Made by a program: the position numbers and the translations under genes
The notes under the pieces: model-generated
The model's database searches: none
What the model saw: only the letters and a program-made list of their open reading frames with translations
Told to the model about the DNA's origin: nothing
In this document: one piece after another, positions 1 to 10,899 of the stretch
Layout: each line of letters starts with the position of its first letter
Numbering within the stretch: the stretch's first letter is position 1
NCBI GenBank assembly: GCA_022747635.1
Contig: JAKTNV010000004.1
Span: 17,732,969-17,796,968 of the forward strand
Direction: 5' to 3'
From: Hetaerina americana
Lineage: Eukaryota; Arthropoda; Insecta; Odonata; Calopterygidae
Length of the DNA stretch: 64,000 bases

Positions 1-2140
1 AGCATTATGCTCTAGGTGTGCGCGGGGCTAGTTATTAGCCAGCGCGGGAGATTGATGAGGTGCCGAGGGTCAATAGCTTGCTGTCAGCCCTGTTTTCCCT
101 GATTCCGCACTCGCGGCTCCCCTTTGATTTTCCGTTGATATTTGTGAGTTTCCTTCGTTGTGTTTCCGTATCATTCTTCAATTCCCTGTGGCGCATACAT
201 GTACGTCCTATATTGCTCCTACCTCCACCCGCGCCTGCGTCTTCTTCTCTTTCCGTGTCCTACTTCGAATGCCATATTTCCTGCTCCTTGCTTTCCTTCC
301 ACCCTCCCGGCCCCGAGTGACCTCTTCCCGAATTCTAAATCTGAGTGGTGCGTTGGAGTTGGTCCCCGTTTGACGTTGTCAAATTCCCAGAACTGTTATT
401 TTGACATTCTTTTACTGAGATAAATGCTGATCCCGAAATATAATAGGATCGAATCAAAAGATTAAAATACATGTATTTACCTCATCCGTGACACCGGTTT
501 AATAGAAAATAATGCTTGTCAAAAAAAGTTTTTTTCGTCTTCGGAGATGTGAAAAAATGTGAAATCCGAAGTTAATTAATAAGATTAGGTAGATTTAATT
601 ATTTGATATGCTTATTTATAGGAATGTCGGTATTCGTAAAGGACGTATGATCAAGGAGGTAATGTACAATATAAGTGACAAAGTAGCATACCAGAGGAAC
701 ATGTGTAAAATTTGGAAAAAAATAATGTATCTTCAACTGGCGTTAATAGCATGAAGTTAGTTTGAATGATGAGGCATCAATTAGCCCTGCTTATTGTAAA
801 TTAATTGTTTCATTGTGTTTGTAATTCATTTATGCTTACTACACTTATGCAAAAGCGGTGGTATCCATGCATTGAAACACAGTGCTTATTTTAGTATGAA
901 TTACTCTTTAGTTTGATAGTCCTACTTGAACTTATAATTAATGTTCCATAGAAAAATACGCCCCTAATTGATTTTGTTCATGAAGAACGTATTCTGGGGA
1001 GAGTTTTTGCTGTAATTTTTTTTGGGTTTAGTGTTCGCGAAGATTCATCTTGATCATCCTAGCTAGAATGTTTCGATATAGTCACGCAGCCTGCCCCGGG
1101 GGGCCGTCCTTAAAGACGTTTCATGAATGAGTTTGATGATCGCATGCCGCTTTGGGTAGACGCGTATATAAGAAGGAGATTGTGAAGATATGAGTGTTGC
1201 TAGTTGCAGCAGTTAAGGGCGCAAGGAGAGAATTTCCGTATCCCTCCGGGTAAACGCCTTCGGCTAGTTTAGTCGGCCGTTCTATTTCACGGCAAAAGTC
1301 TCTCAAGAGCTTTCGGCGTGTTTGCCTTGTGGTGTGCTTGTGAGTGACTATAAACAGACGGAGATGCAAAGCGAGGCCGAAATTATTCGTCCCAATGGCT
1401 CCTCTTCCCTATTTTGAACCTCTATAAGTTTCCTCTTCGGAGTATCAGTCCACAGGGTAAGATCCGAGTAAATTTTGAAGGAAGTACTTATATCGGTATT
1501 TGGAAAAAAAATAAACCGACAGAATAAATGAAAGCGTTATTTTTTTATCCTTACTGAAATATTCCCGAATAGATTCTTTCAAATACTTGACTTTTCCAAG
1601 AATGCCCAAGGAGACAGCTCTGGCCGATTTGCCATTAACTGACACTTATCACAATCCATTCTTAGCCTTCAAAATAAAACACCATGAATTCGATCGATCC
1701 AAACAGTGTTAAGTATGTAATTTATTTGATATCTTTTATGTTGAAAGTATATATTTCTTGATAGCCACTTTTGTTTTTCTTGTTCTGTAACGTTTTCATA
1801 CTTTTTTTCGTGATAACTTATTGTCTGTAAGAGCTATTCTGTGATTCGTGTATTATACCATCTTTGTATTTCTACGTTTATTATGGTTCATCTTTGAGGA
1901 GAAACGTGTATATGTTGAATAAATAAAGAAAATTGAATCCCAACTGTAGGCCTTCTTAGCTTATTTCCGGATAGCCAAAAAACTTTTAGTGGTTTTTAAA
2001 TAGATTGTACTTTATGACGGTCACTTCCCTCAACATCGCACAGCAATCTGTCACGGGGATTTTTTTGGGATTGACGTTATTATATACCGGAAAAACTGAA
2101 ATTTATCGCACGAAAAAAAACACTAAGCGAAATCTTTTAT
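1..2140. other. Gene-less AT-rich stretch
   Basis: I see no supported gene, RNA gene or mobile element here. Reading frames are short (at most about 87 codons), mutually overlapping and without recognisable motifs. The first ~400 bases are richer in pyrimidines on the + strand; the rest is AT-rich with homopolymer runs. Confidence 0.5.
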
Positions 2141-2700
2141 TTTATGACCTCATTTATGAATTTCCTAGCTGGGAAAATTTCATTCATAAGATTTAGCGAT
2201 GTCGCTGTCCGCAGTTTCCTCATTCCCACTGACGCCGGGACTCAGCTGAGAACGTCGAGAGCGTCACCGTCAATTCAGAGCCCCGCGCGCATCCACGAGC
2301 GGCCGCTGTGGCGAAACTGGAAACAAGCAATTCGCCTGCCCCAGTTGTGTTGGGAGGAGGCTTTTCTTGCCTCTTTTTTTATCCGCCCTCCGAGGAGCTC
2401 GCGCTACGTGAGGCCTCCCATGAATGCATTCGCGGGCTGCTTAAGCCGCTCACCGTCCAATGTGAGGCGCGGGAACGTTTTACTAGCTCCTCCTTGCGTT
2501 GCCACTCACCCTTCTCGCCTGCTCTCTTCGTATTATTCACACTTCCGCACTTTCGCGCTTTGTGTTTTCCCCCATTGGTCTTCTTACTCCATCTCTCCCT
2601 CCCCTCCCTTTTAACTAAATACACAGGGCTCCTTCGTTCCATTACCCGCTCGTAGCCTCCTTCCCCCAATTCATCCTCTCATCTTTCTGGTGTCTAATGC
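2141..2700. other. GC/pyrimidine-rich block without recognised gene
   Basis: From about 2,200 to 2,660 the sequence becomes markedly richer in C and T on the + strand, which opens overlapping frames of up to 156 codons. Their translations are serine-, proline- and leucine-rich and match no family I know, so I read the frames as a by-product of composition. An unrecognised exon or a promoter-proximal GC-rich segment cannot be excluded. Confidence 0.35.
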
Positions 2701-4791
2701 ACTTCCGCATTTTTTCGTGGCGAGGAGTCTGGCCCAATTTGGAAGTTTGCGATTAAGTGGAAGGGAACATTATGGAAATAGTTCGTGAAGGTAGAAAAAA
2801 GTGGATGGAGAAAAGATGTGGGTTCGATGGTAGTAGTGTTATTAGTTGCTTGGGTCAAAAGGCACGCTCATACTAAGATGCTGAAGGAGTTGAAACGTAA
2901 TATTTAAAAACAAGCAACTCGGAAAAATTTAAGAAAGGCTTGACGCAGCTATATTTTCCCCCTGCTGTATTCGTCGTCTTTAGAAAGAAGCAGGTTTAAG
3001 CACAAAACAATCCATTTATATCTCTGCTAATATTGTACCTCACTCAAATCTACTGTTGATATTAACGATTCTCCCCTTTGAAATTGTGCTCTAAGTTTGG
3101 CGTTGGAGAGTTCGGACTATCCACAATGAGCACGTTATAACACGCGAATTCCAACCAGAATTTTTTTAATCCTATCAATCAGAGTCGGCTGTAAAATAAG
3201 GACTTCCCGGTAATTTGTGCGAGAAAAAAGATTTATCCGTTCTTCAAAAACACCTCCCCAGGTGTTGGTATCATTCACGTGTCACTGAGCGGAAAAATAA
3301 AACAGGCGTTTTATTTACATCATTTCCAGCCGTTGAAAGTTCAGCTTGACTTAGATCTGTTACGGATGGGGTGCGATTCCATCTCTCAAGTCCGTGGAAT
3401 TTCCTAGCACCCGTAGGAATCACTTCGCCGAATGTGTTTCGCTCATCCCTGTGGAAATCGGATTTCGTTTGTCGAAAATCGTGCGCCACCGGCGTGGGGC
3501 GAGGATGATAGGAGCCGTTCTCCGCTGGATAGCAACTATCACACCGTCACCCCACACCGTTGGGGGTTCACGGCGGGGGGAGGGGTGGTGAGGAGGCGTG
3601 GCCGCGTTGCACTGGAGCGGAAGTGTGACATGTGGGTGGTGGGGCTGTGAGGGATTAGGGTTTGGGAGTGCATGGGTGTGTGTGTGTGTGACATGGATGC
3701 AGGTCGAGTGGCACGGAGTCGATAATCAAGGGGGAAAGGGTGCGCGGTGACGCAGAGTGCAGCGATACCTGCGCCGGATCTCATCCCACCGCACAATGTT
3801 TGGTGGGTAACATTAGGTAGGCAAGAGTGGGTAGGAATCGGGTGACCCCATCTTCTATATTTGTAATGCATATAGGACTCTAATAGAGATATCGGTGTGA
3901 GCAAGGGAGCGGAAAGTGAGCTGGTTGGTAAGGAGGGGTAATGAAATGGTTCAGTTGTGTATAATAAAATGTAGAAAAACAAAAGTTGGCATAATGTGTG
4001 GATTGACAAGATGAGCGGGGACGTAAAAAGATGTGGAGAGTTGTGTAGGAATGCCGTATGTTACCTAAGTGGGGAAGATGAAGGAAAGAATAGGCATTTC
4101 GGACCGTATGAACATGGGTGGAAATAATTGGGAGATGAAGAGAGTGTGTGAGAACACGATTATTGTTGGAACGAATGGGTTTCTCTAGTCCAGAAATATA
4201 GTATGTTCGAGTTCAACATGGATGCATTTTATCTTTCAGAGGCCGTCGAGAACTTACCTCCATAATCCATTTATAAAAACTTTATCCTATCGTTTAAGTA
4301 CTTGTTCTCTGTGCTGAAACTGATGTAGAAAGTACGCTTTTATTGATTTCGACATTTACGATGGACTAATCGTTTATCTAATACGGTGTACTGAGTCGAG
4401 CATGTCCAATGGAACGGCTAATCTACAAAACTTGCCAATAATAAATCTGTAAGCTTTATAGTGAAGATAATTAAAAAGTGCTCTTCCCTTGAAATGTGTT
4501 TTTTGTTTCGCCGTTATGGTACAAAGATAAGTAATCGTTCGTTTTAGGTTTTTAGCAAGGAAAATCCTTTTCATCGGGTTAATTACGAAACGAGCGAATT
4601 TACAGAAAATGGGTATTTTTTAATGTTTGCAACAAAGTTGTTACGTGGCAAATTGTAACAACTTAAAATTGCGAAATTGGAGGAGTTAATTTGGTCTAAG
4701 AATACCTAGTTAGTATTATTATGGATTATTAACGTTAGTGATCACGAAGTAAATTCTGAAAATTCTTGTTTTCTTGCAGACAACGTCAGTG
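2701..4791. other. Gene-less stretch
   Basis: No supported gene. It contains a G-rich patch at about 3,560-3,590 and a short (GT)n run near 3,675-3,690. The longest frame (156 codons, minus, near 3,539-4,009) is low-complexity and unrecognised. Confidence 0.45.
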
Positions 4792-4804
4792 CCCCCCCCC
4801 CCCC
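4792..4804. repeat. Poly-C run of 13
   Basis: Thirteen consecutive C residues on the + strand, in otherwise AT-rich sequence. Length in such runs is prone to sequencing error. Confidence 0.9.
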
Positions 4805-4921
4805 ACACTACTATTCAGTGAGTGGGTAATAGGCTAAAAGAAATGTTGCATTTAATAAAATCGATTGAAAATCGGATTTTTTTCAGGCTAGTTCTAGAGA
4901 GAATGTTATTAGCGTTAATTT

Positions 4922-4975
4922 TGTGGTCCTAAATTTGAAAATCCGTATTGTGGTCCTAAATTTGATAATCCGAGG
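4922..4975. repeat. Two-copy 27-bp tandem repeat
   Basis: A 27-bp unit beginning TGTGGTCCTAAATTTGA at 4,922 is repeated at 4,949 with a few differences. A small local duplication with no coding content. Confidence 0.85.
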
Positions 4976-7100
4976 AAAAAATTGCTGCCGAGGAAAACAT
5001 TTTTGTCGCAGAGAAAATTACTGACTGGTACTGAGGTGCGTTTTATATCGTTACAAATTACTACATAACTGCAAGTGCGTTACGTGTAGCGTCTCAGTAG
5101 TTCGTTTCTTTAATTTACAATTATGACTTAGGTGTAAAGGAAGCTTGAATCGCCGAAGACTATGGAGTTGTATCGATACATGTTGTTCATCTTGAGAGAT
5201 TAATCCGAGAGTAAATGGACGTGTTAAATATAGCTACTTAAGTCAGGCAACACTGAGTGATGCACCACTTGAGTGATAATCTTGTTGAGTAATTCTGTCG
5301 TGACGCACTGGAAAACCGGCAGGAATCGTGTGGACATGAGGCAGGAGGTTTTTAGTGCTAGGAAGTGGAACGAATTGGGCACTGCTCCTACCGCAGCTTG
5401 GTCGTCCCCAGGTGAAGTGCATGAGTTGTATTTTTTTCCTTCTAGGGAGATGGGTGGGAGAATTAATTTTCTCTCGGCATGAATCTGCCTACCGTTACTT
5501 CCCACCGTTCTTGGAATTTAAGTCGCCGAAGAGAATAATAGTGGGTTTCCCCATGGTTGGAGTATGTCGTCATAAACGGTTCGTATCGACAAATTATTCA
5601 TCGGGATTTCTCTCTCACTCTTTCTCCCTCTCGGCAGAGTGCAATTGAGCGAGTTTGCTCAGTCTGGTGTGATATCGCTCGATATTTTTGATTCATAAAT
5701 GACAGAAACACGTATATTTCGAAAAATATGCGAGACACGTGTTGGTTCCGAGTCGGTGACATGTGTTGAGTATGCGTGGTCAACATAGACTATTCGAGGG
5801 CGTGTCTTGGTGTTCCTTGGAAAATCCCCCGGTGCTCGATGATTACGTAGTTCTTTTGAGGCCTCCCATAAATTATGTCACGCTTTGTTTGGCTCTTTGC
5901 AACCGTACTCCTCCTTCGTCACCATGTGACGCAGCTGCGGACCCTCATCTAATATGGCTTGGCGCTACTTCGGTAAGCTACCGGTCCAGTTATTAATTTT
6001 GCACAACATCGTCGACTTAGCGTAATGAGTTATATTCTCTTGGTTCTCCTTGTTGGTGCCAACATTTTTACAAGTTGCCTATATTCCAAAAGCAAAATTT
6101 GGGGATCAGGTGCGTAGTATTGTGATCTCTTTGTGCTTTACTGATTGGATGATTGTGCCATTTGCATCGTGAAATTTTCTATCGGCGCGGGGTTAATAGA
6201 AAGGGACAGGCCAATACATTTTCGTCCTGCCATGACTTCACGAAAAACTCAACCCCATCCTAACGAATCGTCCCTGTTGATCAAATCTCCGGACAACCAA
6301 AGAGGGTGGCACTTATGGACAGAATTTTAATGCTATCTGTGGCAATAAATTTTTGTTTACTCTTATAATATGAGTTGAAGGACGTAACTCTACCGACATT
6401 GCATTTTTACTCCCGTGCTGGAAATTCATGGTGAGTAGTTCTGGTCGTTGTGACTGTTTTTATATATTTTCCCATACATACTCCTTGAGCCAACGTCATT
6501 ATTTTTTACTGATGGGGTAATTCCATGGATATGTTCTCACATTTTTTGGATTTATGATTTGAAGGAATGAAAGCGTTTTACATAAATTGAGAGCGTGCAT
6601 TGTTCTCCCCTGGCAAGTTACATCCCAAACTTGGACTTAAAGCAATACTAGGTGTTTTACATATATTAAACATCTTAGTAGTGTCGATGCGTAGAAATCG
6701 TAATGTGAATTAATGAGGTCACATTTTTTTGTGGTAAATTTTTAATCACATCTCATTTCGATTGGGAACTGAACTGCAATTTAGATATGCCTTGTAAATT
6801 TTCATCTTTTACTTCCTCCGATTCATTTTTATGAGATTGCTCTGCTTATTATGAAACATTTTTATAAGCTTTTCGATAAAATCATAATAATTAGAAAATT
6901 AATGCATCGATAATTTAAATGGGCAAAGATGTTCAAAATAAACATTTCCTACGATGCACGACATACCTAAATACTTGGCGTAGCTGTGATATGTCGCGGT
7001 ATCAGCCGGAGCGTTGACAGATCTACACCATTCGCGAAAGCGAACGTCAAGGTATTATTTATTTATATGAGCGCGGTGAAAGACCGCGAATTAAAAACAG
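4976..7100. other. Gene-less stretch
   Basis: No supported gene or repeat family. The frames at 5,224-5,648 (about 95 codons, both strands) lack recognisable motifs and overlap one another. Confidence 0.45.
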
Positions 7101-7960
7101 CTATGAGTGCTGGACCGGCTGGTCCATTTTCCCCGCGCAAGGAGAGCTGAGCTGGAGTGGAGGGTAGGAGGAGAGAATGAAGTGTCCAGAGTCGAGGTAG
7201 GAGGAGGGAAGGCTTTTATGATTACGAAGGGGGGTTGGGAGTTTGGAAGGGGTTTCGTGGAGATGGGGTGGGGGGCCGAAGACGGAGAAGATGAAGGCCG
7301 GTCGATACTGACCTCGTTCTTCGGGCCCCCGGCGTTGGGGTGGCAATGGGGGATATGGTGGGAGGGCCAAGCGATGGCGGAGCGTGGGTGTGAGAAAAAC
7401 ACAACAGGGGGGGCGCGGTCGTAGGGTATGAGGGAGTCGAGAGGTGTGAGAGCCAGGGTTTCGTCCCCTCCTCTGCCATGAGGCGACCCACCTCCAGGTA
7501 TTTCCCCCCTATCGCCTCCCTGTCCTCCCGCGCCTCCGCAGCTCGCGTACCCTGGCTCCGGGACCCTCCTTCCCGTCGGCCCGGAAACCTCCTCACCCAG
7601 CCCCCACCCACCCCATTCCCTCTCACGCCGCCTCCTCTCCCCGATGCATCCCCCTGTATCCCTTCCTTCCCAGCTTCCCCTCTCCGAAGAATCTGGGTTA
7701 GTGGGACTCGTCGGTGCAACAGCCGTTGGGAGAGGTCCTTCCCCACACCTCCTTCCATACTACCCCCCTGGTCCCCTGGTCCTCTCACCCCCTTCCCATG
7801 TGTCCTGTACCGGGAGAGAGGTGTGTGAGCCTGGGAGGTGTGCACCCCCGTACTGGAACCCGTGCGCGCGTTTAGAGGTATTAGCGTTTGCCCGGAGTAT
7901 GCGGCGGGCCTGGGGAAAAGGGGGGAGATGGAATTAAGGAGTGGAAGAAATTTCATTTCG
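7101..7960. other. Purine-rich to pyrimidine-rich switch segment
   Basis: The + strand is G/A-rich from about 7,130 to 7,460 (runs such as GGGGTGGGGGG near 7,265) and then switches to C/T-rich from about 7,470 to 7,830. This strand asymmetry creates several overlapping frames on both strands (one of 244 codons on the minus strand), but their translations are low-complexity Pro/Ser/Arg/Gly-rich and unrecognised. I infer that composition, not coding, explains them. Confidence 0.5.
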
Positions 7961-8388
7961 GGGCGAAGCGAGGGAGTGAGGGAAACATCTAGGATTGGGG
8001 AAGAGCCCCGGATTAAATGGTGTTCAAATGAAAATCTTAACGTTCGCCTGGGTTTTTTTAATTCGTTTCTATTGATTTTTTACACAGTCTTAGCGAAGAG
8101 ATTCAAGCGAAGTTCCATTGTTTTTGGGTAGTAGGTTAAGTTGCTTCGAGTCGTGCACTTCTTTCAAAATCTTTCATTTTTTAAACAAGCACAGAGGCCT
8201 TATGCTGGAATTGGGGGCGTTGTTTTCTTTCTCTCACCGAGAGGTTTTATCTTACAGCAGGAAATGGTGTGGAAATGTGGGTGCATCCGCTCTAGGCTTA
8301 ATTCTTAATTTCATTAATAGTCCTATGAAGAACGGATCCATGTTACTTCGAGATTTTCTGCGTGATGTTTTTTACCTACTTGTTTTAG

Positions 8389-9576
8389 AAAGAGTTTTAT
8401 TCTAGAGGTAAATTTTATATAAAAGGCACTGCAATGGGCACGCGTATGGCTCCTGCATACGCCAATCTTTTTATGGGTAAACTAGAACACGACTTTCTGC
8501 AACAACAAACCCTAAAACCACTTTTCTGGGCCCGCTATATCGATGATATTTTCCTCCTTTGGTCCCACGGACACGAAACTTTATCCTCTTTCATTTCCTC
8601 TCTCAACTCCTCCTCCTCAGTATCATTCACTTCTTCTATATCCGACTCGAATATTACCTTCCTAGATATCGATATTCACCTCCAAAACAATACGTTTCAC
8701 ACTTCAGTCCACATTAAACCAACCAATAAGCAACAATATCTTCATTTCGACAGCTGCCATCCTCCTCACACAAAGCGCTCCATCCCATTCTCACTCTCTA
8801 TCCGTGGCTTCCGTCTCTGCAACAACACCCCCTCCCAACAGAAATACTTGGACCAGCTGCATGAATCCCTCAGAAAATGTGGGTACCCTGAAAAACTGCT
8901 AAACAGTAAAATCCTCAATCCGTCAACACAATACACTCCCCTCCCCAAACCAAACCGCCCAAAATGCCCTAATCTTATCACCACTTTCTTCCCCGGAACA
9001 CACAAAATTAAACATCTAATCCGTGACCTCTTCCCAATTATCAATAACACTCAGTCCACATCACTTTTATTCCCACACTGTCCCTCTGTTTCATTTAAAC
9101 GCCCGTCGAACTTGCGAGACATCTTTAAGTCCACAAATCCAACTTCAAGCACCCCCGTCTCTCCCCCGCCCCTATCCGCACCATGCAACCGCCCACGCTG
9201 CAAATGCTGTCATCTTTTAAGACCCTCCCCCTCACTCAGTACCAACTCCCAACCACTCGCCACCTATACCTCAAAAAATATTATATATCGCCTCTCCTGT
9301 AACTTCTGCCCTGCCTTCTACGTGGGCGAATGCACGACCGCACTTTCCCTCCGCATGAATAACCACCGATATTCCACCAAATCTCCCACCTTTCTTAATT
9401 ATCCCATCCCTACTCACACCGCTTCCCACAACCAATCTTTTGACGACTGCTTCTCTGTTTCGGTGATTGAAATCCTTCCCAAATCTGCGAGTACAATAGA
9501 GGTGAGAACCCGCGAGATGGCGCATATCTGGGTGGCCCAATCATTCAAACCGCCCGGGCTGAACCAAGCCCACTGA
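8389..9576 (+). pseudogene. Penelope-like RT C-terminal half plus GIY-YIG endonuclease
   Basis: The frame is open from just after a stop at 8,386 to the stop at 9,576. The first ATG (8,434) lies inside the conserved motif B region: upstream codons read KFYIKGTAMGTRMAPAYANL, the Penelope-like signature, so 8,434 is not a natural start. Counting from 8,434, the catalytic YIDD of motif C is at residues 35-38, a cysteine-rich linker (C..P.C.C) at about 251-260, and a GIY-YIG-type domain from about 284 (YRLSC...FYVGECTT) with the Arg of SLRMNNHR and a likely catalytic Glu in TREMAHIW near 361. In full elements this protein copies RNA and nicks DNA for insertion. Before motif B the homologous reading appears to continue in another frame (LVLE near 8,375-8,390), implying a frameshift. 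Codon usage is C-rich, unlike flanking DNA. The missing N-terminal RT means this copy should be inactive. Confidence 0.85.
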
Positions 9577-9700
9577 ATGCATCAATTGGCTGCCTACATA
9601 TCCCCCCCACCCCCTTGTTCATTTCCTATTGGTCCCTTTACCTCTCCTACCCCCACCTCTCCCCCGCACATCCTCTCCGCTCTTCCCCGAGAACGCCATT

Positions 9701-9730
9701 CTGAAGACGACAGCCGTGCTGTCGAAACGT
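9701..9730 (+). other. Penelope 3'-end hairpin followed by GAAAC
   Basis: CTGAAGA is followed directly by a 7-bp stem (9,708-9,714 with 9,718-9,724, loop CGT) and then AAAC. A related arrangement (GACGGA stem, then GAAA) recurs in the nearby palindrome. Penelope-like elements are known to carry hammerhead ribozymes near their ends, and CTGANGA-stem-GAAA is the hammerhead core; here the register is off by one base, so I call it hammerhead-like only. Confidence 0.4.
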
Positions 9731-9836
9731 AAAATAACAAATTGTGAGTGTCCTTTCTTTGTGTCTCTATATTCTAAAAATCTACATCTGTGTTTTTATA
9801 TATTTGTGTGTCGCCGATGAGCGTTCCATTTCGAAG

Positions 9837-9941
<105 letters not shown>

Positions 9942-9980
9942 TCAAACACGAAATCCCGCCAAACGGCGAATAAATACTCA

Positions 9981-10275
9981 TATATACAGAAACATATATA
10001 AGGAAAAGGGATAGGAACACGTATAAAGGACGAACACAATAGAGGTGGGGAAGGCGGAATCGAACGGATCACAAGAGTAAAAATATCTCCTCAACCGGGA
10101 CTCGAACACCGGATCTTTCCACTTGCCGGGCGGATGCTCTTAACCACTTGAGCTATCGAGGATATGTAATTTACCCTGAGATATTTTTACTCTTGTGATC
10201 CGTTCGATTCCGCCTTCCCCACCTCTATTGTGTTCGTCCTTTATACGTGTTCCTATCCCTTTTCCTTATATATGT

Positions 10276-10286
<11 letters not shown>
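9981..10286. repeat. 306-bp palindrome with 88-bp loop
   Basis: Left arm 9,981-10,089 and right arm 10,178-10,286 are exact or near-exact inverted copies (about 109 bp each) around an 88-bp loop. The loop holds a tRNA-like sequence on the minus strand, whose first bases overlap the left arm. The right arm contains CGTTCGATTCC, a good match to a polymerase III B box. Both outer ends are TATATA, and the right end runs into a (TA)n tract. No protein-coding content. Confidence 0.9.
10088..10162 (-). other. tRNA-like sequence (pseudo-tRNA or SINE head)
   Basis: Read on the minus strand, this 75-nt stretch forms a 7-bp acceptor stem (TCCTCGA with TTGAGGA, one G-U), a D-arm region with a good A box (TAGCTCAAGTGG), an anticodon stem TCCGC/GTGGA with loop CCGGCAA, and a T-arm with B box GTTCGAGTCC. 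The loop would give anticodon GGC, but position 33 is C instead of the nearly invariant T, and the T stem needs a bulged T to pair. These defects, and the location inside a palindrome, argue for a tRNA-derived element, not a working tRNA gene. Confidence 0.65.

Positions 10287-10332
<46 letters not shown>
10281..10332. repeat. (TA)26 microsatellite between two palindromes
   Basis: About 26 TA units joining the right end of one palindrome (ends 10,286) to the left end of the next (starts 10,332). Confidence 0.95.
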
Positions 10333-10335
<3 letters not shown>

Positions 10336-10536
10336 TAACACAATATAGAAACACAAAAAAAGAACACTCACACGTTATTTCTTGATATTTCGACGGAAAC
10401 AATCCGTCTTCCTCTGAAGATATAGAAGTAAGCATTACTTCTATATCTTCAGAGGAAGACGGATTGTTTCCGTCGAAATATCAAGAAATAACGTGTGAGT
10501 GTTCTTTTTTTGTGTTTCTATATTGTGTGTTACTGT
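10332..10536. repeat. Palindrome of Penelope-type terminal sequence
   Basis: Arms 10,332-10,431 and 10,435-10,536 are inverted copies, identical by eye except for a 2-base indel near the outer end, separated by only 3 bases. The right arm (GTCGAAA ... AATAACGTGTGAGTGTTC ... TTTGTGTTTCTATATTGTG) resembles the Penelope terminal sequence at 9,720-9,775 (GTCGAAAC ... AATAAC ... GTGAGTGTCCTTTC...), so this is a head-to-head pair of Penelope-like 3' ends. It includes a stem-loop followed by GAAA at 10,458-10,478. Confidence 0.85.
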
Positions 10537-10593
10537 GTATTGTATTATTCGGCACTTCCGTGTTACGTCTACGAAAGATTATATATATATTAT

Positions 10594-10829
10594 ACTGACC
10601 AGAGGATTCCGGGTTCGATTCCCGGGCAAGGCACTCTGGGCACCTGCAGCTCCACCCAAGCTTAAGTGATTTTTAGGGTACCAGGTCTTCCTGGGAAACC
10701 ATAACCGGCACAGGGAAAGGAACTGGCCCCCCTTCCCTGATGTGTGAATTTCACTCGCCGTCGGGCTTAGTACTGGGTGATCTCTACCATCACCTACTAA
10801 ACGACCTTCGGGTTGATTATTGTGTTTAT

Positions 10830-10833
<4 letters not shown>
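10594..10833 (+). mobile_element. tRNA-derived SINE, copy A1 (head truncated)
   Basis: A polymerase III B box (GGGTTCGATTCCCGG, 10,611-10,625) is followed by a body that includes CTTCCTGGGAAACCATAA and ends with ACCTTCGGGTTGATTATTGTG ... TTATGGTTTATATA. The body recurs at 12,116, 25,021, 29,296 (minus), 43,590 (minus) and 52,262. The A-box half of the head is missing, being replaced by TA-rich sequence. The 3' end passes straight into a (TA)n tract. Confidence 0.8.

Positions 10834-10896
<63 letters not shown>
10834..10896. repeat. (TA)n microsatellite at a SINE/mariner junction
   Basis: About 31 TA units between the 3' end of SINE copy A1 and the truncated end of the mariner pseudogene. Confidence 0.95.

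Positions 10897-10899
<3 letters not shown>

Noticed and set aside
7222..7956. 244-codon minus-strand frame
   Set aside because: It spans the purine/pyrimidine switch, is low-complexity, overlaps three other open frames and has no recognisable domain.
10088..10162. Functional tRNA-Ala(GGC) gene
   Set aside because: Position 33 is C, the T stem needs a bulge, and the sequence is embedded in a palindrome; a tRNA-derived repeat is more likely.
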